DNA from: JAVVHE01 sp038238915
GTDB lineage: Bacteria > Pseudomonadota > Alphaproteobacteria > Sphingomonadales > Sphingomonadaceae
Direction of reading: 5' to 3'
NCBI GenBank assembly: GCA_038238915.1
Contig: JBBSFH010000016.1
Coordinates: forward strand, 20,955 to 84,954
Length of the DNA stretch: 64,000 nucleotides
The notes under the pieces were generated by a model. It searched no databases, had not been told where the DNA came from, and was given only the letters and a program-made list of their open reading frames with translations. The position numbers and the translations under genes are program-made. Below, piece after piece: positions 17,210 through 25,322 of the stretch (position 1 is the stretch's first letter; each line of letters begins with the position of its first letter).

Positions 17210-17913
17210 CTAAAGTAGATTGTCGAGGTAGTCCTTTACCACAACCTTAATGTCCGAAAATAGGCACTGCTCAGTAAGCCCCAGCAGAGCTAAAGCACAA
17301 AGCGTATCTACCTTATCATTCATATCGACCGTAAATACCTTAGTCAGTACATCTTGAGGTACCACGTCGTTAGGACCGCAATGCAAGCTCATTACACTAT
17401 CCTGCGCCAGAGATCGCGCGTTCATAGCATCCGCATAGATAAGTCCCGGCTTCTCGCGTTCTTTCTTGAATGCGTTGATCGTCTCATGATAATGAAACTC
17501 CGTGAACGCATTTAGCACTCTAACTTGCCAAATACACCCTAGTGTAGCGTGGTTCCGCGCGCACGCAAAACAGGCCTACCAAGGGACTCTTGTCCAGTCT
17601 AACAGCGGTGTAGGTATCCCATAGTGCTGAGCAAGAACTAACCACTCCAAGTCGTTCCGCGGTCGAGGATCAGCTAATCGCGCTGCTGCTCTAATCCATT
17701 CATGTAACCTAGTGCTACTGTCGATACCGCAAGTTCCGGGACGGAACACGGAAGGTATCAGCAGTCAGCTTTCGTCGGCATGACCTCTGTATAAGGCTCT
17801 TGAGATCGTATTACGTGAAAGAGCGTTGAGGTATTCACCGATAACTTTCAGACCTCACTGCTCCATCTGCGCTGCTTAAGCGAGTCGTAGACCTGCTTCA
17901 GCCTCGGGGGCAT
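17210..17913 (-). pseudogene. FRG-domain protein, inactivated by frameshift and two nonsense codons
   Basis: Low-GC remnant unlike its neighbours. Reading minus from ATG 17913 gives MPPRLKQVYDSLKQRRWSS; after a frameshift near 17852 the frame runs to 17210 with two stops (TGA at 17767, TAG at 17578). Between them are the FRG hallmarks: ALYRGHADES-stop-LLIPSVFRPG, where the first stop sits at the normally conserved Trp, and LAQHYGIPTPLLDWTRVP, where the second sits in the usual 'PLVALFFAC' stretch (CFACARN follows). The last 102 codons (17518-17210) remain open and end LGLTEQCLFSDIKVVV, the family's usual C-terminus. FRG-domain genes are common in mobile and accessory regions; their biochemical role is unsettled. 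Codon use and position suggest acquisition and later decay. Confidence 0.8.
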
Positions 17914-18019
17914 CTCTCATTCGCACCCAGTCAACCCAGATGCTGCATATGCCCACCAACCCCCATCACATAACGCCACGCCCGCGCCGCTCGAACAAGC
18001 GGCGCGGATCGGGTACAGA

Positions 18020-18640
18020 CTATCCCCGGCGGCGGCGCAGCCATGCCAGCGCGGGCAGCGCACCGAGCAACAACGCGGCCGAGGGCGGCGCATCGACCTC
18101 GAAGGCCAGACCCTGCGTGCCGTTCAGCGCGATCAGCGCGCCCGCGCTGCCCGCAAGGCTAGGTGCCAGCGCGAGCAGGCTCGCGGTTTCGGCACTCGTC
18201 GCGGCCGAGGCGCCGCTGAACGAGAATGTGGGGTATTCGACCGACCAGATGGCAAGCTGTGTCGCCGCCGAATCGCTGGTCGTGCCCGCGGCCGTGGACA
18301 ACAGTCCGTTCCCATAGGCGATCAACCCGGCGATCTCGTGCTTTTGCAATGTCGTGAGCGGCGTGCCGTTGTTGTTGGTCGTGACGGGACCGGTCGTGTA
18401 TGCCAGATTCTGGCCGCCACCCGTCGAGATCTCGTGAAAGAGATCGATGCACCAGGCGAACAGGTCGCCCGCCGACGTGGTCAGCTTGAGGCGACCGACA
18501 TTGGCGGTGAGAGGAGACGGCAACGGGCTGTTGACGGTGATCACCTCGGTCCGATCGGTCTGTACGCCGGTGACGGTGATGGGGCCCGCAAACGCCGGAG
18601 TGGCAAGCGCGAGCAGCGAAGCGGTAAGCAACAGTTTCAT
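18020..18640 (-). CDS. Exported PEP-CTERM-like protein with TQXA/thioester-type motif
   Basis: 206 aa. Signal peptide MKLLLTASLLALATPAFAG. C-terminus DAPPSAALLLGALPALAWL followed by RRRRG: a tripartite sorting signal of PEP-CTERM type, with PPSA in place of PEP. The mature part contains FAWCIDLFHE (Cys near residue 63) and ATQLAIWSVEY (Gln near residue 130). This Cys plus T-Q-x-A pairing is the signature of thioester (TQXA) domains, in which the two side chains form an internal thioester that can capture host or surface nucleophiles; assignment here is by motif only. ATG 18640 follows GGGGAAA. A consensus sigma-54 promoter lies 50 bp upstream. Confidence 0.75.
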   Translation of the reverse strand: MKLLLTASLLALATPAFAGPITVTGVQTDRTEVITVNSPLPSPLTANVGRLKLTTSAGDLFAWCIDLFHEISTGGGQNLAYTTGPVTTNNNGTPLTTLQKHEIAGLIAYGNGLLSTAAGTTSDSAATQLAIWSVEYPTFSFSGASAATSAETASLLALAPSLAGSAGALIALNGTQGLAFEVDAPPSAALLLGALPALAWLRRRRG

Positions 18641-18689
18641 GATTTTCCCCGCGTGACGGTCCCGGTTCATTCCGGTCCCGTTTTGACGA

Positions 18690-18705
18690 AGCAAGTTGTG
18701 TGCCA
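18690..18705 (-). promoter_or_regulatory. Sigma-54 promoter of the thioester PEP-CTERM gene
   Basis: Minus strand reads TGGCAC-ACAAC-TTGCT, matching the -24/-12 consensus TGGCAC-N5-TTGCW at every defined base. Expected transcription start is about 12 bases downstream of the GC, leaving a leader of some 40 bases before ATG 18640. In other bacteria PEP-CTERM genes are known to be controlled by RpoN with the PrsK-PrsR pair. Upstream activator sites were not identified in the AT-rich stretch 18710-18850. Confidence 0.82.
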
Positions 18706-18937
18706 ATTGGTAAATAACGGTAAATATCCGTCAATTCTTTATCGTTTGTCGGTAGACCAAGGCCGTGCCGTAGAAAAAAGTGTAAAATTTACCGACGTTT
18801 GCGAAACGATTTTGGAGGATCCATCAGCGAGCCTGGCGTGATGGCGCGCGAAAGTCCTGGTGCGGACGGCTCAACGATGCGGTACGCGGGCCGACACAAG
18901 GTTGCCGCTACCGCGCGCAAGTCCTAGCTCGCTGCGC

Positions 18938-19381
18938 ATGATCACCACGCTTGGCCAGACCGCCCCCACCCCTGCCAGCCCGGAAGCGGCGCGGCTCGAT
19001 TACATCCCCAATCCGCGCCCGGGCCGCCCCTATCTGATCCGTCTCACCGCGCCCGAGTTCACCAGCCTGTGCCCCGTTACCGGCGCGCCGGATTTCGCGC
19101 TTCTGGTGCTCGATTATGCTCCCGGCGCAACCATGGTGGAGAGCAAGTCCTTCAAGCTTTTCCTGCAATCGTACCGCAACCACGGCGCGTTTCATGAGGA
19201 CGTGACCGTCGGAATTGCCGAGCGCCTCGTCCAAGAAATGGCTCCGCTCTGGCTGCGCATCGGCGGCTATTGGTACCCGCGCGGCGGCATCCCGATCGAC
19301 GTCTTCTGGCAATCAGGCCCCGCTCCCGAAGGCCTGTGGATCCCGCCGCAGGACGTGCCCGGCTACCGCGGCCGCGGATGA
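18938..19381 (+). CDS. queF: preQ1 synthase (NADPH-dependent 7-cyano-7-deazaguanine reductase)
   Basis: Reduces preQ0 to preQ1 in queuosine biosynthesis. 147 aa, the short unimodular QueF type. The nucleophilic Cys is in FTSLCPVTGAPDFA (near residue 49), and the QueF motif is ESKSFKLFLQSYRNHGAFHE (near 88). ATG 18938 was chosen because the open upstream extension (from 18860) has no family similarity. Followed by the sulfotransferase-like gene with ATGA overlap. Confidence 0.95.
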   Translation: MITTLGQTAPTPASPEAARLDYIPNPRPGRPYLIRLTAPEFTSLCPVTGAPDFALLVLDYAPGATMVESKSFKLFLQSYRNHGAFHEDVTVGIAERLVQEMAPLWLRIGGYWYPRGGIPIDVFWQSGPAPEGLWIPPQDVPGYRGRG

Positions 19382-20418
19382 GCCTCGCCACCAATCTCGC
19401 CCAGTCCCCTGCCTGGCTGCCGCACAGCATCGACGAACCCGCCGACCGCCTGCTGTTCGCGCATCTGGGCGAGGACCAGTATCGCGCCGCGAGTTTCCTC
19501 GATGGGCGGATGCTGGGTACGCACGTGAAGACGCAGTGGGTGCCGTTCGCGCAGGTGCTGGAAGCGCTGCCGCCGCCCCGGCCGTTGCACGCGATCTTCC
19601 ACATCGGCCATGTCGGCTCGACATTGATCAGCCGCCTGCTCGGCGAACTCCCCGCGCTGTTCAGTGTGCGCGAACCCGCGGCACTTCGCACGCTCGCCGA
19701 ATACCGGGCCGTGCCCGAGGCGTGGCGCACGCCGCCCGAGCACGCCGCGCGCCTCGAAGCCTGCCTCACCCTGTGGTCGCGCACATGGCACCCCGCGCAG
19801 ACGGCGCTGCTGAAGGCCACCAGCTTCGCCAGCAAACTCGCCCCCGCGATCCTCGCGCGACCCGCCACCCGCGCGATACTCCTGACCACCAGCGCGCCGA
19901 CCTACCTCGCCACCATCCTCGCCGCCGATGGCAACCGCGCCGAGGCCATCGCACTCGCCCCCTCGCGCCTCGCCCGGTTGAACGCGCGCCTCGGCGGCCC
20001 CGCCTTCGCGCTCGCCGGGATGAGCGAGGGGGAGCGGATCGCGATGGCATGGGCGTGCGAAACTGCCAGCCTCGCCGCCGCGCACGGCCCGGCCACGCTA
20101 ACGCTGGATTTCGAGACGTTCCTCTCCCAGCCCGCGCCCACATTGATGCAAGCGGCCACGCACCTTGGTGCGCCTCTTGGCCCCGAAGACGCGCATCGCC
20201 TCGTCACCAGCCCGCTGATGGCACGCTACGCCAAGGGCCCCGAACACGTCTACACCCCCGATCTGCGCGCCGCCGTACTTGCGCAGGCCCAGCGCGAGCA
20301 TGGCGCGGAAATCGTCCGGGGGCTGGCGTGGCTGGAACGGGCGGCGGGCACCTACCCCTTGCTCAATGGTCCATCCACATCCGCGCCAACGCCTGCTGCA
20401 CCCGCTGCGCGCGGGTGA
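19378..20418 (+). CDS. Sulfotransferase-like P-loop protein
   Basis: 346 aa cytoplasmic-type protein. Near residue 74 it has FHIGHVGSTLISRLLGELP, a P-loop resembling the 5-prime phosphosulfate-binding loop of sulfotransferases (PAPS-dependent), and TLTLDFETFLSQPAPTL near residue 240, resembling the later family segment before the 3-prime phosphate-binding region. Assignment to the sulfotransferase family is likely but the acceptor cannot be named. Start ATG 19378 overlaps the queF stop. Its 3-prime end overlaps the convergent PKHD hydroxylase gene by 56 bp. Confidence 0.65.
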   Translation: MSLATNLAQSPAWLPHSIDEPADRLLFAHLGEDQYRAASFLDGRMLGTHVKTQWVPFAQVLEALPPPRPLHAIFHIGHVGSTLISRLLGELPALFSVREPAALRTLAEYRAVPEAWRTPPEHAARLEACLTLWSRTWHPAQTALLKATSFASKLAPAILARPATRAILLTTSAPTYLATILAADGNRAEAIALAPSRLARLNARLGGPAFALAGMSEGERIAMAWACETASLAAAHGPATLTLDFETFLSQPAPTLMQAATHLGAPLGPEDAHRLVTSPLMARYAKGPEHVYTPDLRAAVLAQAQREHGAEIVRGLAWLERAAGTYPLLNGPSTSAPTPAAPAARG

Positions 20419-21025
20419 AATTTTCGTGGCGCATCGTCAGCCCCTCGAGCGCCACCACCTCGTTCAGTTCGTAGAGCACCTCGCGCCGCCACGCGTCGGC
20501 GATCTTGCTCTCAATGAAGGTGAGCCCCACCAGCCGCTCGCCGCGATCCACGGGCACCACCTCGTGCAGCGTGGTCGAAGGGTAGATCACCGCCGCCCCG
20601 GCCCCGGGTTTGAACTCCACCGCGGTGTCGCCGAGCAGCACGCGCAGTTCGCCGCCCTCGTAATTGGCGGGATCGCTGAGGAAGATCGTGCAGCTCAGAT
20701 CCGCGCGCAGCGGGCGATCCTTCATCGGCATGAAGGCGGCGTCGGCGTGCAGGCCGTAATGCTTGTCCGTGGAGTAACGCGTCAGCATCGGCGAGGCGAC
20801 CGTGCGCGGCATGGCGAAAGCCTTGAACGGTTCGCTGCGCCCGAGCGCTGCGAGCATGATCCTCGACGATCGGGCGTGCGCGTCCGGATCGGCCAGAATC
20901 TCGTTGTTCTTGACCTTGGAGTGCGGATTGGACGCCCGCCCATCGATAAACCCCGCCCCCGCCGCAATGGCGCGCAGTGCGGCGACTTCGTCGGGTATCA
21001 GCAAATCTGGGATTTGTAGGAACAT
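20363..21025 (-). CDS. Fe(II)/2-oxoglutarate PKHD-type hydroxylase (PiuC/YbiX family)
   Basis: 220 aa. Iron ligands are visible: HxD in YGLHADAAFMP near residue 96, distal His in YPSTTLHEVVPV near 155, and 2-oxoglutarate-binding Arg in DRGERLVGLTF. The C-terminal segment (VVALEGLTMRHENFTRAQRV) is the usual PiuC-type tail. In other bacteria this family is linked to TonB-dependent iron uptake regions; no TonB receptor is nearby here. Starts with ATG 21025, divergent from pheS by 51 bp. Confidence 0.9.
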   Translation of the reverse strand: MFLQIPDLLIPDEVAALRAIAAGAGFIDGRASNPHSKVKNNEILADPDAHARSSRIMLAALGRSEPFKAFAMPRTVASPMLTRYSTDKHYGLHADAAFMPMKDRPLRADLSCTIFLSDPANYEGGELRVLLGDTAVEFKPGAGAAVIYPSTTLHEVVPVDRGERLVGLTFIESKIADAWRREVLYELNEVVALEGLTMRHENFTRAQRVQQALARMWMDH

Positions 21026-21076
21026 GTATGCGTGAGCCTAGCGCGGCGCGCGCGGCCCCGCTACTCGCGTGCGCTC

Positions 21077-22153
21077 ATGTCCGCCACCGAAACTCTCCAC
21101 GCCGAACTCCTGCACGAGATCGAAACCGCCGCGTCGCTCGATACGCTCGATGCGGTGCGTGTGCGCGCGCTCGGCAAGGCGGGCGCGGTGACCGCGCTGT
21201 TGAAGACGCTGGGCGGCGTCAGTCCCGAGGAACGACAGACGCTCGGCCCCGTCTACAATGCGCTGCGCGAGACGGTGGCCGCCGCGATCGCCGCGCGACG
21301 CGCGACGCTGGAATCCGCCGCCCTCACCGCCAAACTCGCCGCCGAACGGCAGGACATGACGCTCCCCGTCGCCGCCCCCCCGCGCGGCCGCATTCATCCG
21401 GTCTCCCAAGTGCTCGACGAACTCACCGAAATCTTCGCGGACATGGGCTTCGCGGTCGCCACGGGGCCCGAGATCGAGGACGAGTGGCATAATTTCAGCG
21501 CGCTCAACATTCCCGAGGACCACCCCGCGCGCGCGATGCACGATACGTTCTATTTCCCGCAAGCGGGCGAGAAAGGCCGGATGCTGCTGCGCACGCACAC
21601 GTCGCCGGTGCAGATCAGGACGATGCTCACCCAGAAGCCGCCGATTCGGACGATCAGCCCGGGTCGCGTATACCGCAGCGACAGTGATGCAACGCACACG
21701 CCGATGTTCCACCAGATCGAAGCGCTGGTGATCGATCGAAACATCACGATGGGCCACCTCAAGTGGACGATCGAAACCTTCCTCAAGGCCTTTTTCGGGG
21801 TCGATGCGGTGGACCTGCGCTTCCGCCCCAGCTTCTTCCCCTTCACCGAGCCTTCGGCCGAAGTCGATGTGGGCTGTTCGATCGAGAACGGCGTGCGGCG
21901 GATCGGCGGCAAGGGCGCGTGGCTCGAGGTGATGGGCTCGGGCATGGTCCACCCGCGCGTGCTACGTGCGTGCGGCCTCGATCCCGACGAGTGGCAGGGC
22001 TTCGCGTTCGGCACCGGTCTCGATCGCCTCGCCATGCTCAAATACGGCATCGCGGACCTGCGCGCGATGTTCGACGGCGATGTACGCTGGCTCGAGCATT
22101 ACGGCTTCGATCCGCTGAGCGTGCCAACGCTTAGCGGGGGAGTGGGCGCGTGA
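21077..22153 (+). CDS. pheS: Phenylalanine-tRNA ligase alpha subunit
   Basis: 358 aa class II synthetase catalytic subunit. N-terminal coiled coil; motif 2 region VYRSDSDATHTPMFHQIE near residue 197; motif 3 AFGTGLDRLAMLKYGI near residue 312; RPSFFPFTEPSAEVDV in the Phe pocket. ATG 21077 is preferred over an ORF start at 21032, which would add 15 basic residues not typical of the family. Overlaps pheT by 4 bases. Confidence 0.97.
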   Translation: MSATETLHAELLHEIETAASLDTLDAVRVRALGKAGAVTALLKTLGGVSPEERQTLGPVYNALRETVAAAIAARRATLESAALTAKLAAERQDMTLPVAAPPRGRIHPVSQVLDELTEIFADMGFAVATGPEIEDEWHNFSALNIPEDHPARAMHDTFYFPQAGEKGRMLLRTHTSPVQIRTMLTQKPPIRTISPGRVYRSDSDATHTPMFHQIEALVIDRNITMGHLKWTIETFLKAFFGVDAVDLRFRPSFFPFTEPSAEVDVGCSIENGVRRIGGKGAWLEVMGSGMVHPRVLRACGLDPDEWQGFAFGTGLDRLAMLKYGIADLRAMFDGDVRWLEHYGFDPLSVPTLSGGVGA

Positions 22154-24516
22154 AGTTCACCCTCGCCTGGCTGAAGGATCATCTCGAAACCGAGGCGACG
22201 CTCGATCAGATCACCGAAGCGCTCACCAACCTCGGCCTCGAAGTCGAAGGCGTCGAGCAGCCCGCGCTCGCACTCGCGCCGTTCACAGTGTCGCGCGTTG
22301 TGTCCGCCGTACGCCACCCCAATGCGGACAAGCTCCAAGTATGCATGGTCCATACCGGCGCGGGGGAACCCGTGCAGGTGGTGTGCGGCGCGCCCAACGC
22401 ACGCGCGGGGATGGGCGCGGTGTTCGCCGCTCCGGGCGTCACGGTGCCCGGCACCGGGGTAACGCTGCGTGTGGCCGAAGTGCGCGGGGTCGAATCGCGC
22501 GGCATGCTGGTGAGCGAGCGCGAACTGGGGCTGTCCGAAGAACATGACGGGATCATCGAACTTGCCGCCGATGCTCCGGTGGGCTTGCGTTATATCGATT
22601 ATGCGGGGCTGGACGATCCGGTGATCGAGATCGCGATCACGCCTAACCGGCAGGATTGCATGGGCGTCCACGGCATCGCGCGCGATTTGGCGGCGGCGGG
22701 GCTGGGGCGCCTGATCGTGCCCGACGCTGCGGCCATCGCGGGCCTGTTCCCCTGCCCGGTCCCTATCGCGACCACCGATCCGGAGGGCTGCCCCGCCTTC
22801 CTTGGCCGCGCTGTCCGGGGCGTGCGCAACGGTTCCAGCCCCGAGTGGATGCAGCGCCGCCTGCGCGCCATCGGCCTGCGCCCCATATCCGCGCTCGTCG
22901 ATATCACCAATTATGTCAGCATCGGCTGGGGCCGTCCCTTGCATGTGTACGATCTGGCCAAACTCACCGGCGGCCTGACCGCGCGGCGGGCACGCGACGG
23001 CGAGACGATGCAGGCGCTGAACGCCCGCCAATACATGCTCGATACCACGATGACCGTCATCGCCGATGATGCGGTAGTACATGATATTGCGGGCATCATG
23101 GGCGGCGAACATTCGGGCGTGTCGCAAGCCACCACCGATGTCCTGATCGAGTGCGCATACTTCGATCCCTCGCGCATCGGTCGCACCGGCCGCGCGCTCA
23201 ACCTCAATTCGGACGCGCGCGCGCGCTTCGAGCGCGGGGTTGATCCGGCGTTCCTCGTCCCCGGTATGGAACTTGCAACCGCGATGGTGCTGGCGTTTTG
23301 CGGCGGCGAACCAAGCGAGGTCGCGCTCGCGGGTACGATCCCCGATCCGGCGCGCAGCATCGCCTACGATCCCGCGCACACGCTGCGCCTCGCCGGGGTG
23401 GATGTGCCGCAAACCGAGCAGGCCGCGATCCTCGCGCGGCTGGGGTTCCACGTGGAACCCGGCCACCCCTGGCAAGTCCACGTCCCGAGCTGGCGACGCG
23501 ACATCGATGGCCCCGCCGACATCGTCGAGGAGGTCGCGCGCGTCCACGGCTACGCGCACATCCCCTCCGCGCCGCTCCTCCGCGCGCCCGGCGTCGCCCA
23601 ACCCACCGCCACCCCCATGCAGATGCTCGAACGCCGCGCGCGCCGTGCGGCCGCAGCGCTCGGGCTGACCGAGGCGATTACGTGGAGCTTTCTGCCGCCC
23701 GCCGACGTCGCCCCCTATGGCGGCGCGACCTTTACGCTGGGTAACCCCATCAGCTCGGACATGGCCGCGATGCGCCCCAGCCTTATCCCCGGCCTCGCCG
23801 CCGCCGCGCGCCGCAACCTCGATCGCGGCCTCGCGGGCGTCGCGCTGTTCGAGATCGGTCGGCGCTATCTGGAGGACGGCGAACATCTCACGCTCGCGGT
23901 TCTGCTCGCAGGCGAAGTGCGCGCGCGCGACTGGGCCACCGGGTCCGCCGCCAAACCCACCGCCTACGATGCCAAGCGCATCGCCGAAGCAATCCTGTCC
24001 GCCGCGGGTGCGCCGGTGGATCGCCTGCAGGCGCAACCCGATGCGCCCGCGTGGCTGCACCCCGGCCGCTCGGCGCGCTTCACGCTTGGTCCCAAGGTTA
24101 CGCTCGGCGTGTTCGGCGAACTTCACCCCGGCCTGACCCGCGATCTGGGCGGCCCCGTGGCCGTCGCCGAACTATACCTCGACGCCGTCCCACCCGCCCG
24201 CGCCAAGCGCGCCCGCCCCGCTTTTGCACCGCCGCCGCTGCAACCCGTACGCCGCGATTTCGCCTTCCTATACCCCGCCGACGCACCCGCCGACGCATTG
24301 ATCCGCGCGGTTCGTGGTGCGGACAAAGCTGCGATCACCGCAGTCAGCCTGTTCGATCGGTTCACCGGCGCGGGCGTCCCCGAAGGCGAGGTGTCGCTCG
24401 CGCTGGAGGTGACGCTGCAGCCCGCCGAGCGCAGCTTCACCGAGGCGGATATCGACGCGCTCTGCAAGCGCATCATCGGGGCCGCCGCGAGCAGGGGTGC
24501 GCGACTCCGAACTTAA
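22150..24516 (+). CDS. pheT: Phenylalanine-tRNA ligase beta subunit
   Basis: 788 aa from GTG 22150, coupled to pheS. Domains in order: EMAP/tRNA-binding OB fold (about 40-150, VVSAVRHPNADKLQVCMV), B3/B4 editing domain (about 210-400, LVDITNYVSIGWGRPLHVYD), B5 (about 400-475), catalytic-like core (480-690) and FDX-ACB anticodon domain at the C-terminus (RRDFAFLYP). Full family length. Confidence 0.97.
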   Translation: MKFTLAWLKDHLETEATLDQITEALTNLGLEVEGVEQPALALAPFTVSRVVSAVRHPNADKLQVCMVHTGAGEPVQVVCGAPNARAGMGAVFAAPGVTVPGTGVTLRVAEVRGVESRGMLVSERELGLSEEHDGIIELAADAPVGLRYIDYAGLDDPVIEIAITPNRQDCMGVHGIARDLAAAGLGRLIVPDAAAIAGLFPCPVPIATTDPEGCPAFLGRAVRGVRNGSSPEWMQRRLRAIGLRPISALVDITNYVSIGWGRPLHVYDLAKLTGGLTARRARDGETMQALNARQYMLDTTMTVIADDAVVHDIAGIMGGEHSGVSQATTDVLIECAYFDPSRIGRTGRALNLNSDARARFERGVDPAFLVPGMELATAMVLAFCGGEPSEVALAGTIPDPARSIAYDPAHTLRLAGVDVPQTEQAAILARLGFHVEPGHPWQVHVPSWRRDIDGPADIVEEVARVHGYAHIPSAPLLRAPGVAQPTATPMQMLERRARRAAAALGLTEAITWSFLPPADVAPYGGATFTLGNPISSDMAAMRPSLIPGLAAAARRNLDRGLAGVALFEIGRRYLEDGEHLTLAVLLAGEVRARDWATGSAAKPTAYDAKRIAEAILSAAGAPVDRLQAQPDAPAWLHPGRSARFTLGPKVTLGVFGELHPGLTRDLGGPVAVAELYLDAVPPARAKRARPAFAPPPLQPVRRDFAFLYPADAPADALIRAVRGADKAAITAVSLFDRFTGAGVPEGEVSLALEVTLQPAERSFTEADIDALCKRIIGAAASRGARLRT

Positions 24517-24565
24517 GCCGGAGCACCGGTTGCGCCCCCGCATCCACCCGCGCTAATCCCGTGGC

Positions 24566-25309
24566 ATGGCCGGACATTCCAAATTCAAGAACATCATGCA
24601 CCGCAAGGGCGGGCAGGATGCCAAGCGCGCGCGCCTTTTCTCCAAGCTCGCGCGCGAGATCACGGTGGCCGCCAAGATGGGGCTGCCCGATCCCGATGCG
24701 AACGCCCGCCTGCGCGCCGCCGTGATAACCGCGCGCGCCAATTCGCTCCCCAAGGACAATATCGAGCGCGCGATCAAGAAGGCATCCGGCGCGGACTCCG
24801 AAAACTACGAGGAGATGCGCTACGAAGGCTTCGGCCCCGGCGGTGTCGCGATCATCGTCGATGCGCTCACCGATAATCGCACGCGCACCGCGTCCAATGT
24901 GCGCACCATCTTCGCCAAGAACGGCGGCAATCTGGGCGCATCGGGCAGCGTCTCCCACGGTTTCGATCGCGTCGGCCTGATCGCCTATCCGCTGAAGGCC
25001 GGCACCGCCGACGCGATCTTCGAAGCCGCGCTCGATGCGGGCGCGGACGATGTCGCGAGCAGCGAGGACGGGCACGAGATTTTCACCAGCGTCGAAGCCC
25101 TCCACGAAACCGCCCGCGCTTTGGAAGCCAAACTCGGCCCCCCCGAAGCCGCCAAACTCGGCTGGCGCGCGCGCGAAAGCGTGGCGGTGGGCGAGGATCA
25201 CGCCGCCACATTGTTCAAACTGGTCGATGCTCTGGACGACGACGACGACGTCCAGAGCGTGACGGGCAATTACGACATCGACGACGAGGTGATGGCGAAG
25301 CTGGGGTAA
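24566..25309 (+). CDS. yebC: YebC/PmpR-type translation/transcription regulator
   Basis: 247 aa; starts MAGHSKFKNIMHRKGGQDAK, the invariant YebC N-terminus, with YEGFGPGGVAIIVDALTDN near residue 92 and FAKNGGNLGASGSVSHGFDR near 120. Family members act on DNA and, in recent work, at ribosomes stalled on proline-rich stretches. Stands 50 bp after pheT; likely same transcript or own promoter. Confidence 0.95.
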   Translation: MAGHSKFKNIMHRKGGQDAKRARLFSKLAREITVAAKMGLPDPDANARLRAAVITARANSLPKDNIERAIKKASGADSENYEEMRYEGFGPGGVAIIVDALTDNRTRTASNVRTIFAKNGGNLGASGSVSHGFDRVGLIAYPLKAGTADAIFEAALDAGADDVASSEDGHEIFTSVEALHETARALEAKLGPPEAAKLGWRARESVAVGEDHAATLFKLVDALDDDDDVQSVTGNYDIDDEVMAKLG

Positions 25310-25322
25310 AGCCCAGCGCCCG

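Noticed and set aside
17210..17913. Genetic-code recoding (TGA read as Trp) to rescue the FRG gene
   Set aside because: There is also a TAG and a frameshift, and all intact genes use TGG for Trp and TGA as stop.
17520..17930. Possible tmRNA or other structured RNA in the low-GC patch
   Set aside because: Translation shows FRG-domain motifs across the whole stretch; coding remnant explains it.
22099..24126. 675-codon frame antisense to pheT
   Set aside because: Exactly opposite a full-length, motif-complete pheT; composition is typical of high-GC shadow frames.
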